From Helicobacter vulpis (GTDB lineage Bacteria > Campylobacterota > Campylobacteria > Campylobacterales > Helicobacteraceae): a DNA stretch of 64,000 nucleotides. The position numbers were made by a program, and so were the translations under genes. Location: assembly GCF_003660395.1 (NCBI RefSeq), contig NZ_QXQT01000009.1:1-64000 (forward strand). Direction: 5' to 3'. This document shows positions 37,019-46,008 of the stretch, piece by piece. Position 1 is the first letter of the stretch. Each line of letters starts with the position of its first letter. Below the pieces are notes generated by a model that did no database searches, was not told the origin of the DNA, and saw only the letters and a program-made list of their open reading frames with translations.

Positions 37019-38458
37019 ATGGACATTCATAATAGCGACGCTGATATACAACAATTCTTAGATTTTTGCAAAGAAAAGGAAGTGGAGTTTGTGGATTTCA
37101 GATTCACCGATGTGAAGGGCACTTGGAATCACATCGGGTATTCTTTTTCCAGTGTGGATAAAGAGCTGTTGCAACAGGGCATTCCTTTTGACGCAAGTTG
37201 TTTCAAGGCGTGGCAGAGCATTGACAAATCAGACATGATCTTACAGCCCGATCTGGTGCGCTACTTTCTTGACCCCTTTAGCGCAGACATCACGGCCGTT
37301 GTCTTTTGCGATGTTTGGGATATTTACAAACAACAAGAGTATGAGAAATGCCCTAGAGTGATCGCCAAGCGCGCCTTAAAGCATTTGCAAGAGAGTGGCT
37401 TGGGGGACATGGCCTATTTTGGGGCTGAGAATGAGTTTTTCATCTTTGACTCGATTAAGATGAAGGGGGATGTGAATTGCCAATACTACGAAATTGATAG
37501 CGAAGAGGGGGAGTGGAATCGGGATCGCAGTTTTGAGGGGGGGGTGAATTTTGGGCATCGCACCGGGCGTAAGGGCGGGTATTTGCCCACCCCTCCCACG
37601 GACACCATGATGGATTTGCGCGCTGAAATTGTCAAGGTGTTGAATCAAGTGGGGTTAGAAACCTATGTTGTCCACCACGAGTTAGCCCAAGCGCAAGGAG
37701 AGATCGGGGTGCGCTTTGGGAATTTAGTAGAAGCGGCAGACAATGTGCAAAAGCTCAAATATGTGGTGAAGATGGTTGCGCATTTGAATGGCAAGAGCGC
37801 GACTTTCATGCCAAAGCCCTTGCATGGAGACAATGGGAGCGGGATGCACACCCATGTGAGTATTTGGCAAAATGGGGAAAATCTCTTTTATGGGGGGGTG
37901 TATAAGAACCTAAGCCAAATGGCCTTACACTTTTTGGGTGGCGTGCTCAAACACGCTAGGAGTTTGGCGGCGTTCACGAATGCCTCTAGCAATTCTTACA
38001 AACGGCTGATCCCGGGTTTTGAAGCCCCTTCTATTCTGACCTATTCGGCGCAAAATCGCAGCGCGAGCGTGCGTATCCCCTATGGCGTGAGCGGCAAGGC
38101 GACCCGCTTTGAACTGCGTTTTCCAGACAATTCGTCCAACCCCTATTTGGCCTTTGCAGCGATCTTGATGGCCGGGCTAGATGGCATCCACACCCAAAGC
38201 GATCCAGGCGCGCCCATGGACATGAATCTCTTCAAACTCACTCTAGATGAGATTAGAGATCAGGGTATCAAGCAGTTGCCCCACACTCTGCGCAGTGCTC
38301 TAGAAGAGATGTTAGCCCACAAAGACTACTTGAAAAAGGGAGCTGTCTTTAGCGAAGAGTTTATCCAAGCCTACCAGAGTTTCAAATTCAAATCTGAGGT
38401 GTTTCCTTGGGAGAGCAAGCCCCACCCCTTTGAGTTTGAAACCACCTATTCATGCTGA
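37019..38458 (+). CDS. glnA: Glutamine synthetase, type I
   Basis: Makes glutamine from glutamate, ammonia and ATP. In urease-bearing Helicobacter it is the main ammonia-assimilating enzyme. From ATG 37019 it has 479 residues; the in-frame ATG at 36959 lacks a ribosome site and adds non-family residues. Visible are [22 protein letters not shown] (metal), [13 protein letters not shown], the [10 protein letters not shown] active region and [15 protein letters not shown]. The adenylylation tyrosine of enteric enzymes is replaced: the loop here is [11 protein letters not shown], with phenylalanine. A G8 run lies at 37537-37544. Confidence 0.95.
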   Translation: MDIHNSDADIQQFLDFCKEKEVEFVDFRFTDVKGTWNHIGYSFSSVDKELLQQGIPFDASCFKAWQSIDKSDMILQPDLVRYFLDPFSADITAVVFCDVWDIYKQQEYEKCPRVIAKRALKHLQESGLGDMAYFGAENEFFIFDSIKMKGDVNCQYYEIDSEEGEWNRDRSFEGGVNFGHRTGRKGGYLPTPPTDTMMDLRAEIVKVLNQVGLETYVVHHELAQAQGEIGVRFGNLVEAADNVQKLKYVVKMVAHLNGKSATFMPKPLHGDNGSGMHTHVSIWQNGENLFYGGVYKNLSQMALHFLGGVLKHARSLAAFTNASSNSYKRLIPGFEAPSILTYSAQNRSASVRIPYGVSGKATRFELRFPDNSSNPYLAFAAILMAGLDGIHTQSDPGAPMDMNLFKLTLDEIRDQGIKQLPHTLRSALEEMLAHKDYLKKGAVFSEEFIQAYQSFKFKSEVFPWESKPHPFEFETTYSC

Positions 38459-38471
38459 TGGCTAGGCGTAG

Positions 38472-38487
38472 AAGGGGCGCGTCCCTT
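38472..38487 (+). terminator. Weak hairpin after glnA
   Basis: AAGGG and CCCTT arms around GCGCGT, shortly after the glnA stop. No T run follows, so it is at best a weak terminator. The rest of the spacer to 38617 is A/T-rich and contains the near-repeat GTTAAGCTT (38558-38566) / AAGCTAAC (38579-38586). Confidence 0.3.
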
Positions 38488-38617
38488 TGGGATAGTCTCA
38501 AAAAGTTCAAGCTAATGATGCGCATGCTAAAATTAGCAACGCGCTTTTTAAAAAAACGTTAAGCTTATTAACTATTTTAAGCTAACATGGCAAAAATTTT
38601 TTTAAAAAAGGATTGGT

Positions 38618-39331
38618 ATGTATAAGAAGGTAGTTTTATGCGCTTTCTTGGGAGTGGCTGGGCTGGCTTATGCTGCAGAACACCACGCAACAACGGATAA
38701 GTATGTCTATGAATTGCATGAAAAAGTCCAACCCAAAAATCACTACACGCTAGCACTAGCCCCTTTGTCGCTGGATTTCAGTAAAAATGTCTCTGCGGCC
38801 CTGCAGGACAAGTTCACGAAATCCTTACAAGAGCAGCTCGCCCAAATGCTCAAAAACCGGGGCTTTTCCGTGTTTACTGGGGCTAAGCTCAGTCCCGAGC
38901 AACAAGATGAGGTCTTTGCAGTGGTGCATGTGAGTGCCTTTATCAATATTTTAGAAGACGCGGACATGAAACTCACTCAAAACAATCAGGGCATTGAAGA
39001 GGACTTTACAGATGTCTCTGCGGGCTTCTTGCGTCTCAAATTAGTAGAGCCCAAGAGCAATAACGCATTCCACATGGCCAGCATAGAATTGCCCAGCTTC
39101 AAAGTCAAAACGCACACCGTGATTCGCAGGCAACGCACCAGTTCGGGCGGGTTCATGCCTGTTAGTCAAAGTGTGTCCGTGCGCGATAAAAACTTTGACA
39201 AGCATGTCGATGCTGTGTTATCTAAGGTCTATGCAAGGAGTGTGGCTAAACTCTCTCAAGATCTCATGCCTCAGAATCTCAAACCTTTCAAGCATTTAGT
39301 TGAGAACTTCAAACAGACCAAATCCCATTAA
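38618..39331 (+). CDS. HpaA-family protein (neuraminyllactose-binding hemagglutinin homologue)
   Basis: A 237-residue secreted protein related to the HpaA adhesin/flagellar-sheath family. Signal peptide MYKKVVLCAFLGVAGLAYA is followed by a soluble domain. The stretches FTKSLQEQLAQMLKNRGFSVF (like the QNQGYKV region of HpaA), VDAVLSKVYARSVAKLSQDL and the basic tail support the family. Unlike HpaA, the signal region has no cysteine lipobox at the cleavage point, so it is predicted to be soluble or peripherally attached rather than a lipoprotein. AAAAAAGGA precedes the ATG. It converges on recJ. The match is by pattern; other family members in this genome cannot be seen. Confidence 0.68.
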   Translation: MYKKVVLCAFLGVAGLAYAAEHHATTDKYVYELHEKVQPKNHYTLALAPLSLDFSKNVSAALQDKFTKSLQEQLAQMLKNRGFSVFTGAKLSPEQQDEVFAVVHVSAFINILEDADMKLTQNNQGIEEDFTDVSAGFLRLKLVEPKSNNAFHMASIELPSFKVKTHTVIRRQRTSSGGFMPVSQSVSVRDKNFDKHVDAVLSKVYARSVAKLSQDLMPQNLKPFKHLVENFKQTKSH

Positions 39332-39355
39332 CCCTTTTGGCGCACACGCGCCCCA

Positions 39356-40979
39356 TTAGAGGCGCGCAAAATTTATACAGAGCAGTTTGCAATCCACATA
39401 GTCGTAAGTGCCCACCACGCGCACCAAATCCCCCTTTTGCAAGCAGGGGAGTTTGTGAAACCACCACAAGACTTTGAGCAATCCGCTAGAATCCTCAAGC
39501 TCCAAGCGGGCATGTTCGCGATTGCGCCCCATTAAGACATGATTTTTCAAGCGCGCCCGCACGGCAAATTGCGGGGGTTCATTGCCCACGCCATAGGGCT
39601 CACCCTGTTTGAGCAGGGCTAAAAACTCGCTAGAGTGCAAAGTGGCGATGCGATCCACTTCAAAAAGCATGGTGTCTTTCTAAATAGATCAAAGCGTCTT
39701 GAAAATCTTGTTGGCTCTCAAAGACCATCCCACAAGCGCGTTTGTGCCCACCCCCCATGACATTGATCCCGCTGGTTTGCAAATGCCCTAGTAGGGCGAT
39801 GAGATCGATTTCTTTGGAGCGCAAAGAGGCTTCAATGCTCTCTTGTTCGTAGCGCCAACACAAACTCATTCTGCTGGCATGTTGCTCTAAGAGTTGGTTG
39901 GCAATCAAGCCCATAAGCCCGCGCGCGATCGCCCCACCCGCATGCACCACCCCCCCACACACCACCGCCTTTAAACTCTCTTGAGTTTGGGCGATCAGAT
40001 CTTTGCGCTGTTGGTGGGCTTGGAGTAAAAGATGGGCGTAATGGGGGTTAGCCTCTGTATTGGAGAGCAAATCCACCACCACGCTACAATGCACGCACCC
40101 CTCAATGCCATCCATGCGCCCCACGGCGTTAATGGGGGCGATAATGTCCCAACTGAGCATGCTCAATTTGTATTTTTGGGGGTAGGAGCGGCTTTTGAGC
40201 TGGTAGAGTTGGGCTAGATTGGCCGGCATAGAGGTTTGCAGGGTGTGATCCATGCGCTGGACTAGGTGGCGGTTATAGGGGGTGCTCAAATCCATCATAT
40301 CCCCAATGGTACTAAGCCCGGCTAAAACCTGCATGTAAGTCCAATCTTGCGGGCGCATTTTAATGTGGTAGCGCTTGGCGTAGGCAAGCATGAGCAAATA
40401 GCCCACACACGCCCCGCTAATACCATGAAAGGGGTGGTTATCACTTAAGAGTGGATGCACAAAGGTATCGCAGGCAGGGATACGCCCCTCTAAAAACTCA
40501 TGGTGATCGCTCAAAATTAAGGGAGTGTTGTGGGCATGCAAAAAATCACAGACGGCATCTAGAATAGTCGCGCCATTGTCAATGGTTAAAAATAGGCTAT
40601 TGTGAAAATCTAGGGGCTCTCCCCCTGCTAATTGCCCCTGAGCGTAGCGCGTGCGTACAAGGCGGCGTTTTTGGGCGTATTCTTCTAAAAGCTCCACACT
40701 CATGCCATAGCTATCGGTGTTGCGGCGCGGGATGATGTAGGCAAGTTTGGGATGCTTGATCACATGTCTTAAAAAATAAAGTACAAGTGCTGTCCCGCTC
40801 ATGCCATCGCAATCGTAATCGCCTCCAAGGATGATCTGGCGTTGTGTTTGGATGGCTTCATGCAAAAGGCTTAGGGCTTGGGACACCGCGCCCATTTCTA
40901 ACACGCTCTCTAGGCTAAATTTGTGCTTGCCATCGTCCTTAGTGATGTTTGCAATATGGGCACGAAACGCCTCTAACAT
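39356..40979 (-). CDS. recJ: Single-strand DNA exonuclease RecJ, split by a frameshift
   Basis: 5'-3' exonuclease of recombination and repair, DHH family. The main frame starts at ATG 40979, overlapping the queE stop (TGATG). It carries GGDYDCDGMSGTA (the D-x-D-x-D metal motif), SDHHEF (DHH) and GGGHKRACGM (DHHA1), and stops at 39660. The remaining RecJ C-terminus (GEPYGVGNEPPQF, an OB-fold-like end) is in the adjacent frame from ATG 39670 to 39356. Removing one T from a run of five (39662-39666, A on the plus strand) joins them into about 540 residues. It could be a mutation, a sequencing error, +1 frameshifting at TTT-TGA, or two coupled chains. Confidence 0.8.
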
Positions 40980-41731
40980 CAACGCCCCCGCGTATCGCCC
41001 CATAGGCGGATATGCAAGCGATCGCTCAAATGATACCCTCTTTGCAAGCACACAGGGGCTAAAATTTTGGCATGTTCTTCTATGCTATGGGTACCTAGAG
41101 GCATCAGATAAATGGGTGGGGGAGGGCAGGCTAGAGTCTCTAAGATGGAGTCGATTTGGGCTAGGTCTTGATCTAGGGCTTTGGGGCGCACCACGAATTT
41201 AAAGATCGCGCGCGCGTGCTCTAGGATCGCATGCAGGGCGGCGTAATTGAGTCGTTTGTGCGCGCTCTCCAAGCTGAAGGCGAGTTTGACACTCAAGGTA
41301 AAATGCAAGGCGCGCAGGGGGGGGCAGAACTCAAAAGACACACTCCCATTACTCTCCACACTGATAAAATACCCCTGCTCTAAAAGTGTTTCTAGCGCGC
41401 TTAAAAGGAGGGGATTTTGAAAATGCAAGGTGGGTTCGCCTCCTGTGAGCACGATATGGGGTAGGTGGGGCGTGGGGGGAGTGAGCGCGTAGATGAGATC
41501 TAACAATTCTTGAGCGCTCTTTAGCTTGCGCCACTCTTGGGCATAGAGGGGATGTACCGCATACGCGCTATCACAGCCCACAATCTTACGCCCCTGTACA
41601 ATAGCCTCAACCCCAAAACCCTTACAGCGCAAATTACACCCGCCCAAGCGCACAAAGACACTGGGCGCGCCCACATGCGCCCCCTCCCCCTGCAGGCTGT
41701 AAAAGGCTTCCACGAGGGGGATGGGTGTCAT
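40979..41731 (-). CDS. queE: 7-carboxy-7-deazaguanine synthase
   Basis: Radical-SAM enzyme that turns carboxytetrahydropterin (the QueD product) into 7-carboxy-7-deazaguanine on the way to queuosine in tRNA. 250 residues: SLQGEGAHVGAPSVFVRLGGCNLRC, then a widened iron-sulfur loop (CNLRC, 16 residues, then GCDS) in place of the usual C-x3-C-x2-C, and VLTGGEPTLH. Such a spread cluster loop occurs in other QueE groups. It overlaps queD by ATGA and recJ by TGATG. A G8 run is at 41317-41324. Confidence 0.88.
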   Translation of the reverse strand: MTPIPLVEAFYSLQGEGAHVGAPSVFVRLGGCNLRCKGFGVEAIVQGRKIVGCDSAYAVHPLYAQEWRKLKSAQELLDLIYALTPPTPHLPHIVLTGGEPTLHFQNPLLLSALETLLEQGYFISVESNGSVSFEFCPPLRALHFTLSVKLAFSLESAHKRLNYAALHAILEHARAIFKFVVRPKALDQDLAQIDSILETLACPPPPIYLMPLGTHSIEEHAKILAPVCLQRGYHLSDRLHIRLWGDTRGR

Positions 41732-42363
41732 AGGGGGATTTGCTGTAGGGGTGGGGGGCTGCTAAAGGGCTTTTTGGGGGGGATGATCGCGCAGGCTAGG
41801 AGATAATAATACTGCTTGAGCTGATCTATCAAAGCGGGGTTTGGCATCTCCTCTAAAATGCCCGGAGAAAAACACACACTCTCTAAAGAGATAGAACGCA
41901 TTAAATCCGGATTTTGCAAATCGGCTTTAAAACTTTGGGCATAGCCATAATTGGTTTCATGTACGCGCACCGCACTCACACTCAAAGGCGCTTCGCCATT
42001 ATGAAACTCTGTGGCGCGCACTATCGCGTCTAAAAAGAGATGAAACATCAGGGCATACCCCTCCGCACTGGGGTTAAAACCTAATTTCACATGGCGCGTG
42101 CAGGTGGTGGCAATGAAGTCTTGAAATTCTGGGGATTCGCGATCCCAAAAGTGGTGGGCGTGATCAAAGGCATCAATGAAGCTAGCGATCTCGTTTTTAA
42201 ACAAGCCAAAATCTAAGATCATCCCTGCATGATCGAGCTTGTGCGCCTCCACAAAAACCTCTAGGGTGTAATTATGTCCATGGATACTGCTCGCACAACG
42301 CTTGGAGGTGCAGTTGCGCACGATATGGCTAGCACAAAAATGAAAAGTTCGTCTAATTTGCAT
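41728..42363 (-). CDS. queD: 6-carboxy-tetrahydropterin synthase
   Basis: Converts dihydroneopterin triphosphate to 6-carboxy-tetrahydropterin, the step before QueE. 211 residues: zinc histidines in FHFCASH and SIHGHNYTLEVF, the catalytic cysteine region NCTSKRCASSIHGH, MILDFGLFK, and DHAHHF. The family core is about 120 residues; the extra C-terminal part is typical of epsilon-proteobacterial members. It is coupled to queE by ATGA, and to the lipoprotein gene by a 3-base gap. Confidence 0.9.
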   Translation of the reverse strand: MQIRRTFHFCASHIVRNCTSKRCASSIHGHNYTLEVFVEAHKLDHAGMILDFGLFKNEIASFIDAFDHAHHFWDRESPEFQDFIATTCTRHVKLGFNPSAEGYALMFHLFLDAIVRATEFHNGEAPLSVSAVRVHETNYGYAQSFKADLQNPDLMRSISLESVCFSPGILEEMPNPALIDQLKQYYYLLACAIIPPKKPFSSPPPLQQIPL

Positions 42364-42366
42364 GAT

Positions 42367-43062
42367 CTAACGCTTGTAACATGGCATGTAGATGGGGAGT
42401 TTTTGGTAGTAGCGGTAGTGCTCAGAGCGGGTAAAATCAATGCGCTGGATGGTGTCGCCAATCAAATCCTCATAGAGCTTATTGTAGCCACAAGTCTTAC
42501 CGCTCACACTCCCATCAATGTAGAGTACGCGCCTATTGCGCACATTATCCCACCAATCTAGGATGAAATGCGAGCCGACCAACATTTCACTAGAGGCAGA
42601 AAACCCGCTAATGGCGTAGTAATTGGTGGGCACTTTGGCGCAATAAAACTGCCCTTCATGCCAGTAACAACGGTGGCGCTTGGTGCGCTCAATCAAGGTG
42701 TAATCATAGCTATAAACTGGCTGTGCCATGATATTGCGTACCACATGGACATAAATGGTGTTCTTAGCTTGAGAGATGGGATAGTCTTGAGGCCTAAAGA
42801 CATTGTAAAAGCCTAGTTGCTGCAGTTTGTAGATGATGAATTGCAAATAATACGCACTGACCATGTCCTCTTTATCATGCACCACCACAATGGGCGCGTT
42901 GTAATTAAAGGCATAATCCCCCCGCACTTCGGAGAAATACCCCATATTCAAGCGGTGGCAACCCGTGAGTACAAACACTAAGGGCACCAACAAGACCAAA
43001 AAAGCACGCCGTATCCACACCGTCATTTCCATGCCCGCCATTTTACTACAAAGTTTGGGCAT
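42367..43062 (-). CDS. Conserved lipoprotein, unknown function
   Basis: A 231-residue predicted lipoprotein: hydrophobic segment AFLVLLVPLVFVLTGC ending in lipobox LTGC, with the cysteine near residue 35. The mature part is rich in aromatic residues (NTIYVHVVRNIMAQPVYSYDYTLIERTK; HYRYYQKLPIYMPCY). The start ATG 43062 touches the surE stop (TAAATG) and has AGGA nine bases before; a start at the later ATGs near the signal peptide is possible. The surE/queDE neighbours give no clear clue to function. I know of a similar uncharacterised gene in H. pylori at this position, from memory only. Confidence 0.72.
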   Translation of the reverse strand: MPKLCSKMAGMEMTVWIRRAFLVLLVPLVFVLTGCHRLNMGYFSEVRGDYAFNYNAPIVVVHDKEDMVSAYYLQFIIYKLQQLGFYNVFRPQDYPISQAKNTIYVHVVRNIMAQPVYSYDYTLIERTKRHRCYWHEGQFYCAKVPTNYYAISGFSASSEMLVGSHFILDWWDNVRNRRVLYIDGSVSGKTCGYNKLYEDLIGDTIQRIDFTRSEHYRYYQKLPIYMPCYKR

Positions 43063-43830
43063 TTACACCCATTCCTGCAGAATTTGTAAATCGGTATAAC
43101 TGGTCATGTTGAGCGTGATAGGGGTGATAGACACATAGCCATGCGCGATCGCTTCAAAATCGTTCAACCCCCCCGCGCGCTCTTCCCATTTCAAAGGATT
43201 GAGTCCTAGCCAACAATATTGTTTGCCCTTGGGATCGGTTTTAAGATGGATATTATTGGCATAGAGACGCACGCCTTGTTGAGTGATCTTAATGCCTTTG
43301 GGGGCGCGCTGGGGGATATTCACATTCAAGAATTTACGCGCTGTTGGGGCAAAGGGGAAGCCATGCTTGATACATTGTTGCACGAGGCGCAGGACAATTT
43401 TAGTGGCCATGCCAAAATCGTGTTGGGCAAATTTAACGCGATCTTGAATGCTTTGGGAGATGGCGATGGAGGGGATTTTTTGCAGAGTGCCCTCAATGGC
43501 CCCGGCCACCGTGCCTGAATACAGTACATCTTCACCCATGTTAGACCCGTGGTTGATTCCTGAGATCATCAGATCAAATGGTCTTTGACTCATGGAAACG
43601 GCTAAAGAAACGCAATCGCTGGGTGTACCATCGTCTACACGGAAATACCCCGCGCCCATCTCTTCCACACGCAAGGGCACTCTAATGGTGATCCCATGCC
43701 CGCAGGCCGATCGTTCGTTTTTGGGCGCGACCACCATCACATCGGCGATACTCTCTAGCGCATCTCTTAGCGCTAACAGCCCTTTGGCTTCGTAACCATC
43801 GTCATTAGTGAGCAAGATATGTGGTTTCAT
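43063..43830 (-). CDS. surE: 5'-nucleotidase / stationary-phase survival protein
   Basis: Divalent-metal nucleotidase of 255 residues. The start ILLTNDDGYEAKGL carries the metal-binding aspartate pair, followed by VVAPKNERSACGHGITI and LMISGINHGSNMGEDVLYSGTVAGA (the N and S ligands), then NVNIP. Usual family length. It overlaps ispA by 4 bases (ATGA-type) and is followed at once by the lipoprotein gene. Confidence 0.95.
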   Translation of the reverse strand: MKPHILLTNDDGYEAKGLLALRDALESIADVMVVAPKNERSACGHGITIRVPLRVEEMGAGYFRVDDGTPSDCVSLAVSMSQRPFDLMISGINHGSNMGEDVLYSGTVAGAIEGTLQKIPSIAISQSIQDRVKFAQHDFGMATKIVLRLVQQCIKHGFPFAPTARKFLNVNIPQRAPKGIKITQQGVRLYANNIHLKTDPKGKQYCWLGLNPLKWEERAGGLNDFEAIAHGYVSITPITLNMTSYTDLQILQEWV

Positions 43831-44726
43831 GCGAGCTCCTTGAGCAAGGTCTGTAAATAGAGCGCAAGAGTGGGGGGGAAGGCTTGCAGTGCCTCTAATA
43901 ACTCCTCTTTGAGGTTTTGCAAATAATCCTGTGCTTCTTGAAGTCCTAAGAGATTGACATAATTGTTTTTAAAAGTGTCTAGCTGGGTGCTCTTGCCCGA
44001 TTGGGCGGGGCTTTGGGTGCGATCGATGATGTCATCGCGTACTTGAAAAAACAACCCTAATTGGAGTCCAAAATCAAAGAGGGCTTGGGGCAAATTTGAA
44101 GGAGCGCGATCGCCCACCACCAGCGCGCCCATCTTCAAGCTCGCCGCGATGAGCTTGCCCGTCTTCAAGAGGTGCAAACTCTCTAATTGATCTCTTTGGA
44201 GGGGTTGGTGCTCAAAGTGGCAATCTAGCGCTTGTCCTAACACCATGCCCCCAACTCCCCCACATTGCGCTAAGGTGGTGATTAAAGAGATTTTTAGAGT
44301 GTCCACAAGAGAGGCTGTGGCCAAGAGTTCGAAGGCATAGGTGTTGAGCCCATCGCCCACTAAAGTGGCGGTGGTAACGCCATAGGTTTTATGCAAAGTG
44401 GGGTGGCCTCGGCGCAAAGAGGCGTTGTCCATACAGGGCAAATCATCATGAATGAGCGAATAGGTGTGCAGGACTTCTAGAGCAAGGGCCACCGGGAAAC
44501 ACGCATGCAGGGCCTTTAGGTCGCTTTCAAAAGCGCATAGTACCGCTAAGAACAATTTAGGCCTAAAGCGTTTGCCCCCATTTTCTAACATCTCCCAAAG
44601 GGCGGTTTCAAAAAAGGGGTGAAAAGTTTCTATCTTAGGCTTGGCATAGAAAACATAATGATTAAAGTCTTCACAGACACTAGCATACAAATCCAGCTTA
44701 GAGGCGCACATAAAATTCAAACCCAT
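43827..44726 (-). CDS. ispA: Farnesyl diphosphate synthase / polyprenyl synthetase
   Basis: Condenses isopentenyl diphosphate with allylic diphosphates for quinones and undecaprenol. 299 residues: the first Asp-rich motif LIHDDLPCMDN with R-R-G-H-P-T-L-H-K, and the second FQVRDDIID, with GGKRFRPKL near residue 50. The frame overlaps the end of the PDZ gene by 29 bases; a later ATG at 44711 (MCASKLD) would reduce the overlap to 14. Part of the long minus-strand run ending in recJ. Confidence 0.93.
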   Translation of the reverse strand: MGLNFMCASKLDLYASVCEDFNHYVFYAKPKIETFHPFFETALWEMLENGGKRFRPKLFLAVLCAFESDLKALHACFPVALALEVLHTYSLIHDDLPCMDNASLRRGHPTLHKTYGVTTATLVGDGLNTYAFELLATASLVDTLKISLITTLAQCGGVGGMVLGQALDCHFEHQPLQRDQLESLHLLKTGKLIAASLKMGALVVGDRAPSNLPQALFDFGLQLGLFFQVRDDIIDRTQSPAQSGKSTQLDTFKNNYVNLLGLQEAQDYLQNLKEELLEALQAFPPTLALYLQTLLKELA

Positions 44727-45699
44727 TTCTAAGAATTAGCATTTCAATGCGCCCCTGCATAAACGCCCCGCTCAACGCTCTTTGCAAAGCCACGCGCGCA
44801 GATTGCCCGGGCTTGACAATGGGGTGTTTATTGATCCAGAGCAATTGATCCCCCACTTGGAGTTTGTCCAAAGGCGGGGCTAGGCGGGTGGCTTTGGTGA
44901 TCACTAGATTGCCATTGAGAGAAATCCCAAAGCGTTCTAAAAAAGTGTCGGGCAATAAAAATCCCCCATGCCTTTTGTCCACGCGCACCACAAGGGTTTT
45001 TAGGGCACGGCCTCTTTTAACGATGATGCGTGCATGGCTTTGATAGGCCAAATTGCTCACCACCCATTCAAAATCTTGGGCGTTGCGGATGGGTTGATCG
45101 TTGATACGCGTGATCACATCGCCTTCTAAGAAAGGGTTGTGTTTGAAAAAGGGGTCTACACTCTGTACGATCACCCCCGTGCGCACCCGCACCCCAATAT
45201 CGCCATAGTAGGGGCTTTTCTGCTGTAAAAAGCGTTTGAGATATTTCGATTCAATGAACTCATGCCCGCCCACACCCACGCCATAGATTTGGTAACAAAT
45301 ATTGCTCACCACCGCATTGACAGGCATGGGTTTAGAAAAACGCGCAAAGTGCAAAAACCCCCTTTGGCGTTGCAAGATAGACCCCGCTCTAGCTTGCGCG
45401 CTAACACTGGCTAGGGGGCGTTTATAGGCTTGTGCGTCAATGTCTAAAAGATGGTAGGCAAATTGGGTTTTAGGGGCTTGGATCAGATAAAACCCGATGA
45501 AGGGGTCGTGTTTGAGGATTTTAACCCCCTTGGGCGCGTGCATAGAACGCATAAAAACAACCTGTCTGTGATCCCAAAAGAGCGACACGCCTCCGCTATG
45601 CGTGGCATGGTGGTGGTATTGGATGCATTGAGAAAAATCATAGGCTTTTAAGGACGCACAGCAGAATACAACCGCTAATAAACGCCCGATCAAAGCCAA
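44698..45699 (-). CDS. PDZ-domain envelope protein, unknown function
   Basis: A 333-residue protein with a signal segment (LLAVVFCCASLKA) and a mature part with several beta-rich stretches. It has a PDZ domain near residues 165-235: VQSVDPFFKHNPFLEGDVITRINDQPIRNAQDFEWVV. A second, degenerate PDZ-like region follows near 255-310 (LPDTFLERFGISL; KLQVGDQLLWINKHPI). No protease triad is visible, so it is probably a binding protein. The start is TTG 45699 with TAGG five bases upstream, overlapping the ybaB stop; TTG 45693 is also possible. Known as a conserved hypothetical in Helicobacter. Confidence 0.75.
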   Translation of the reverse strand: MALIGRLLAVVFCCASLKAYDFSQCIQYHHHATHSGGVSLFWDHRQVVFMRSMHAPKGVKILKHDPFIGFYLIQAPKTQFAYHLLDIDAQAYKRPLASVSAQARAGSILQRQRGFLHFARFSKPMPVNAVVSNICYQIYGVGVGGHEFIESKYLKRFLQQKSPYYGDIGVRVRTGVIVQSVDPFFKHNPFLEGDVITRINDQPIRNAQDFEWVVSNLAYQSHARIIVKRGRALKTLVVRVDKRHGGFLLPDTFLERFGISLNGNLVITKATRLAPPLDKLQVGDQLLWINKHPIVKPGQSARVALQRALSGAFMQGRIEMLILRNGFEFYVRL

Positions 45700-45705
45700 A
45701 CAAAC

Positions 45706-46008
45706 CTACTTGCCAAAGGGGTTTAAGCCACCCAACATGCCAAAAGCGGAGTTCTTGCGCCCCTCTTCGACTTGCTTGTAGGCTTCATTGAGTGCGCTCA
45801 TCAAATAGATTTGCAGAGCTTCTTTATCCTCTAAGAGGCTATCGTCAATGTGGATGTCCAAGAGTTCGCCCGCACCATTGATAGACACCTTCACCAATCC
45901 TCCCCCGCTTTTGGCATCAAATTGCGTGGCTTTTTGTTTGGCCTCCATCTCCTTAAATTGTTCTTGAAGTTGGGACAACAACCCACCCAACTGGCCCAAA
46001 TCTAGCAT
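45706..46008 (-). CDS. ybaB: YbaB/EbfC-family nucleoid-associated protein
   Basis: A 100-residue DNA-binding dimer of the YbaB/EbfC family. It starts with a helix (LLSQLQEQFKEMEAKQKA), then VKVSINGAGELLDIHIDDSLLEDKE, the signature beta strands, and a C-terminal helix. It overlaps panD by 7 bases. Role in chromosome organisation or gene control. Confidence 0.9.
   Translation of the reverse strand: MLDLGQLGGLLSQLQEQFKEMEAKQKATQFDAKSGGGLVKVSINGAGELLDIHIDDSLLEDKEALQIYLMSALNEAYKQVEEGRKNSAFGMLGGLNPFGK

Noticed and set aside
38525-38538. TGCTAA-AA-TTAGCA before the HpaA-like gene as a second CIRCE
   Set aside because: Arms are in the reverse order and spacing is only 2 bases, unlike the 9-9-9 site before hrcA.
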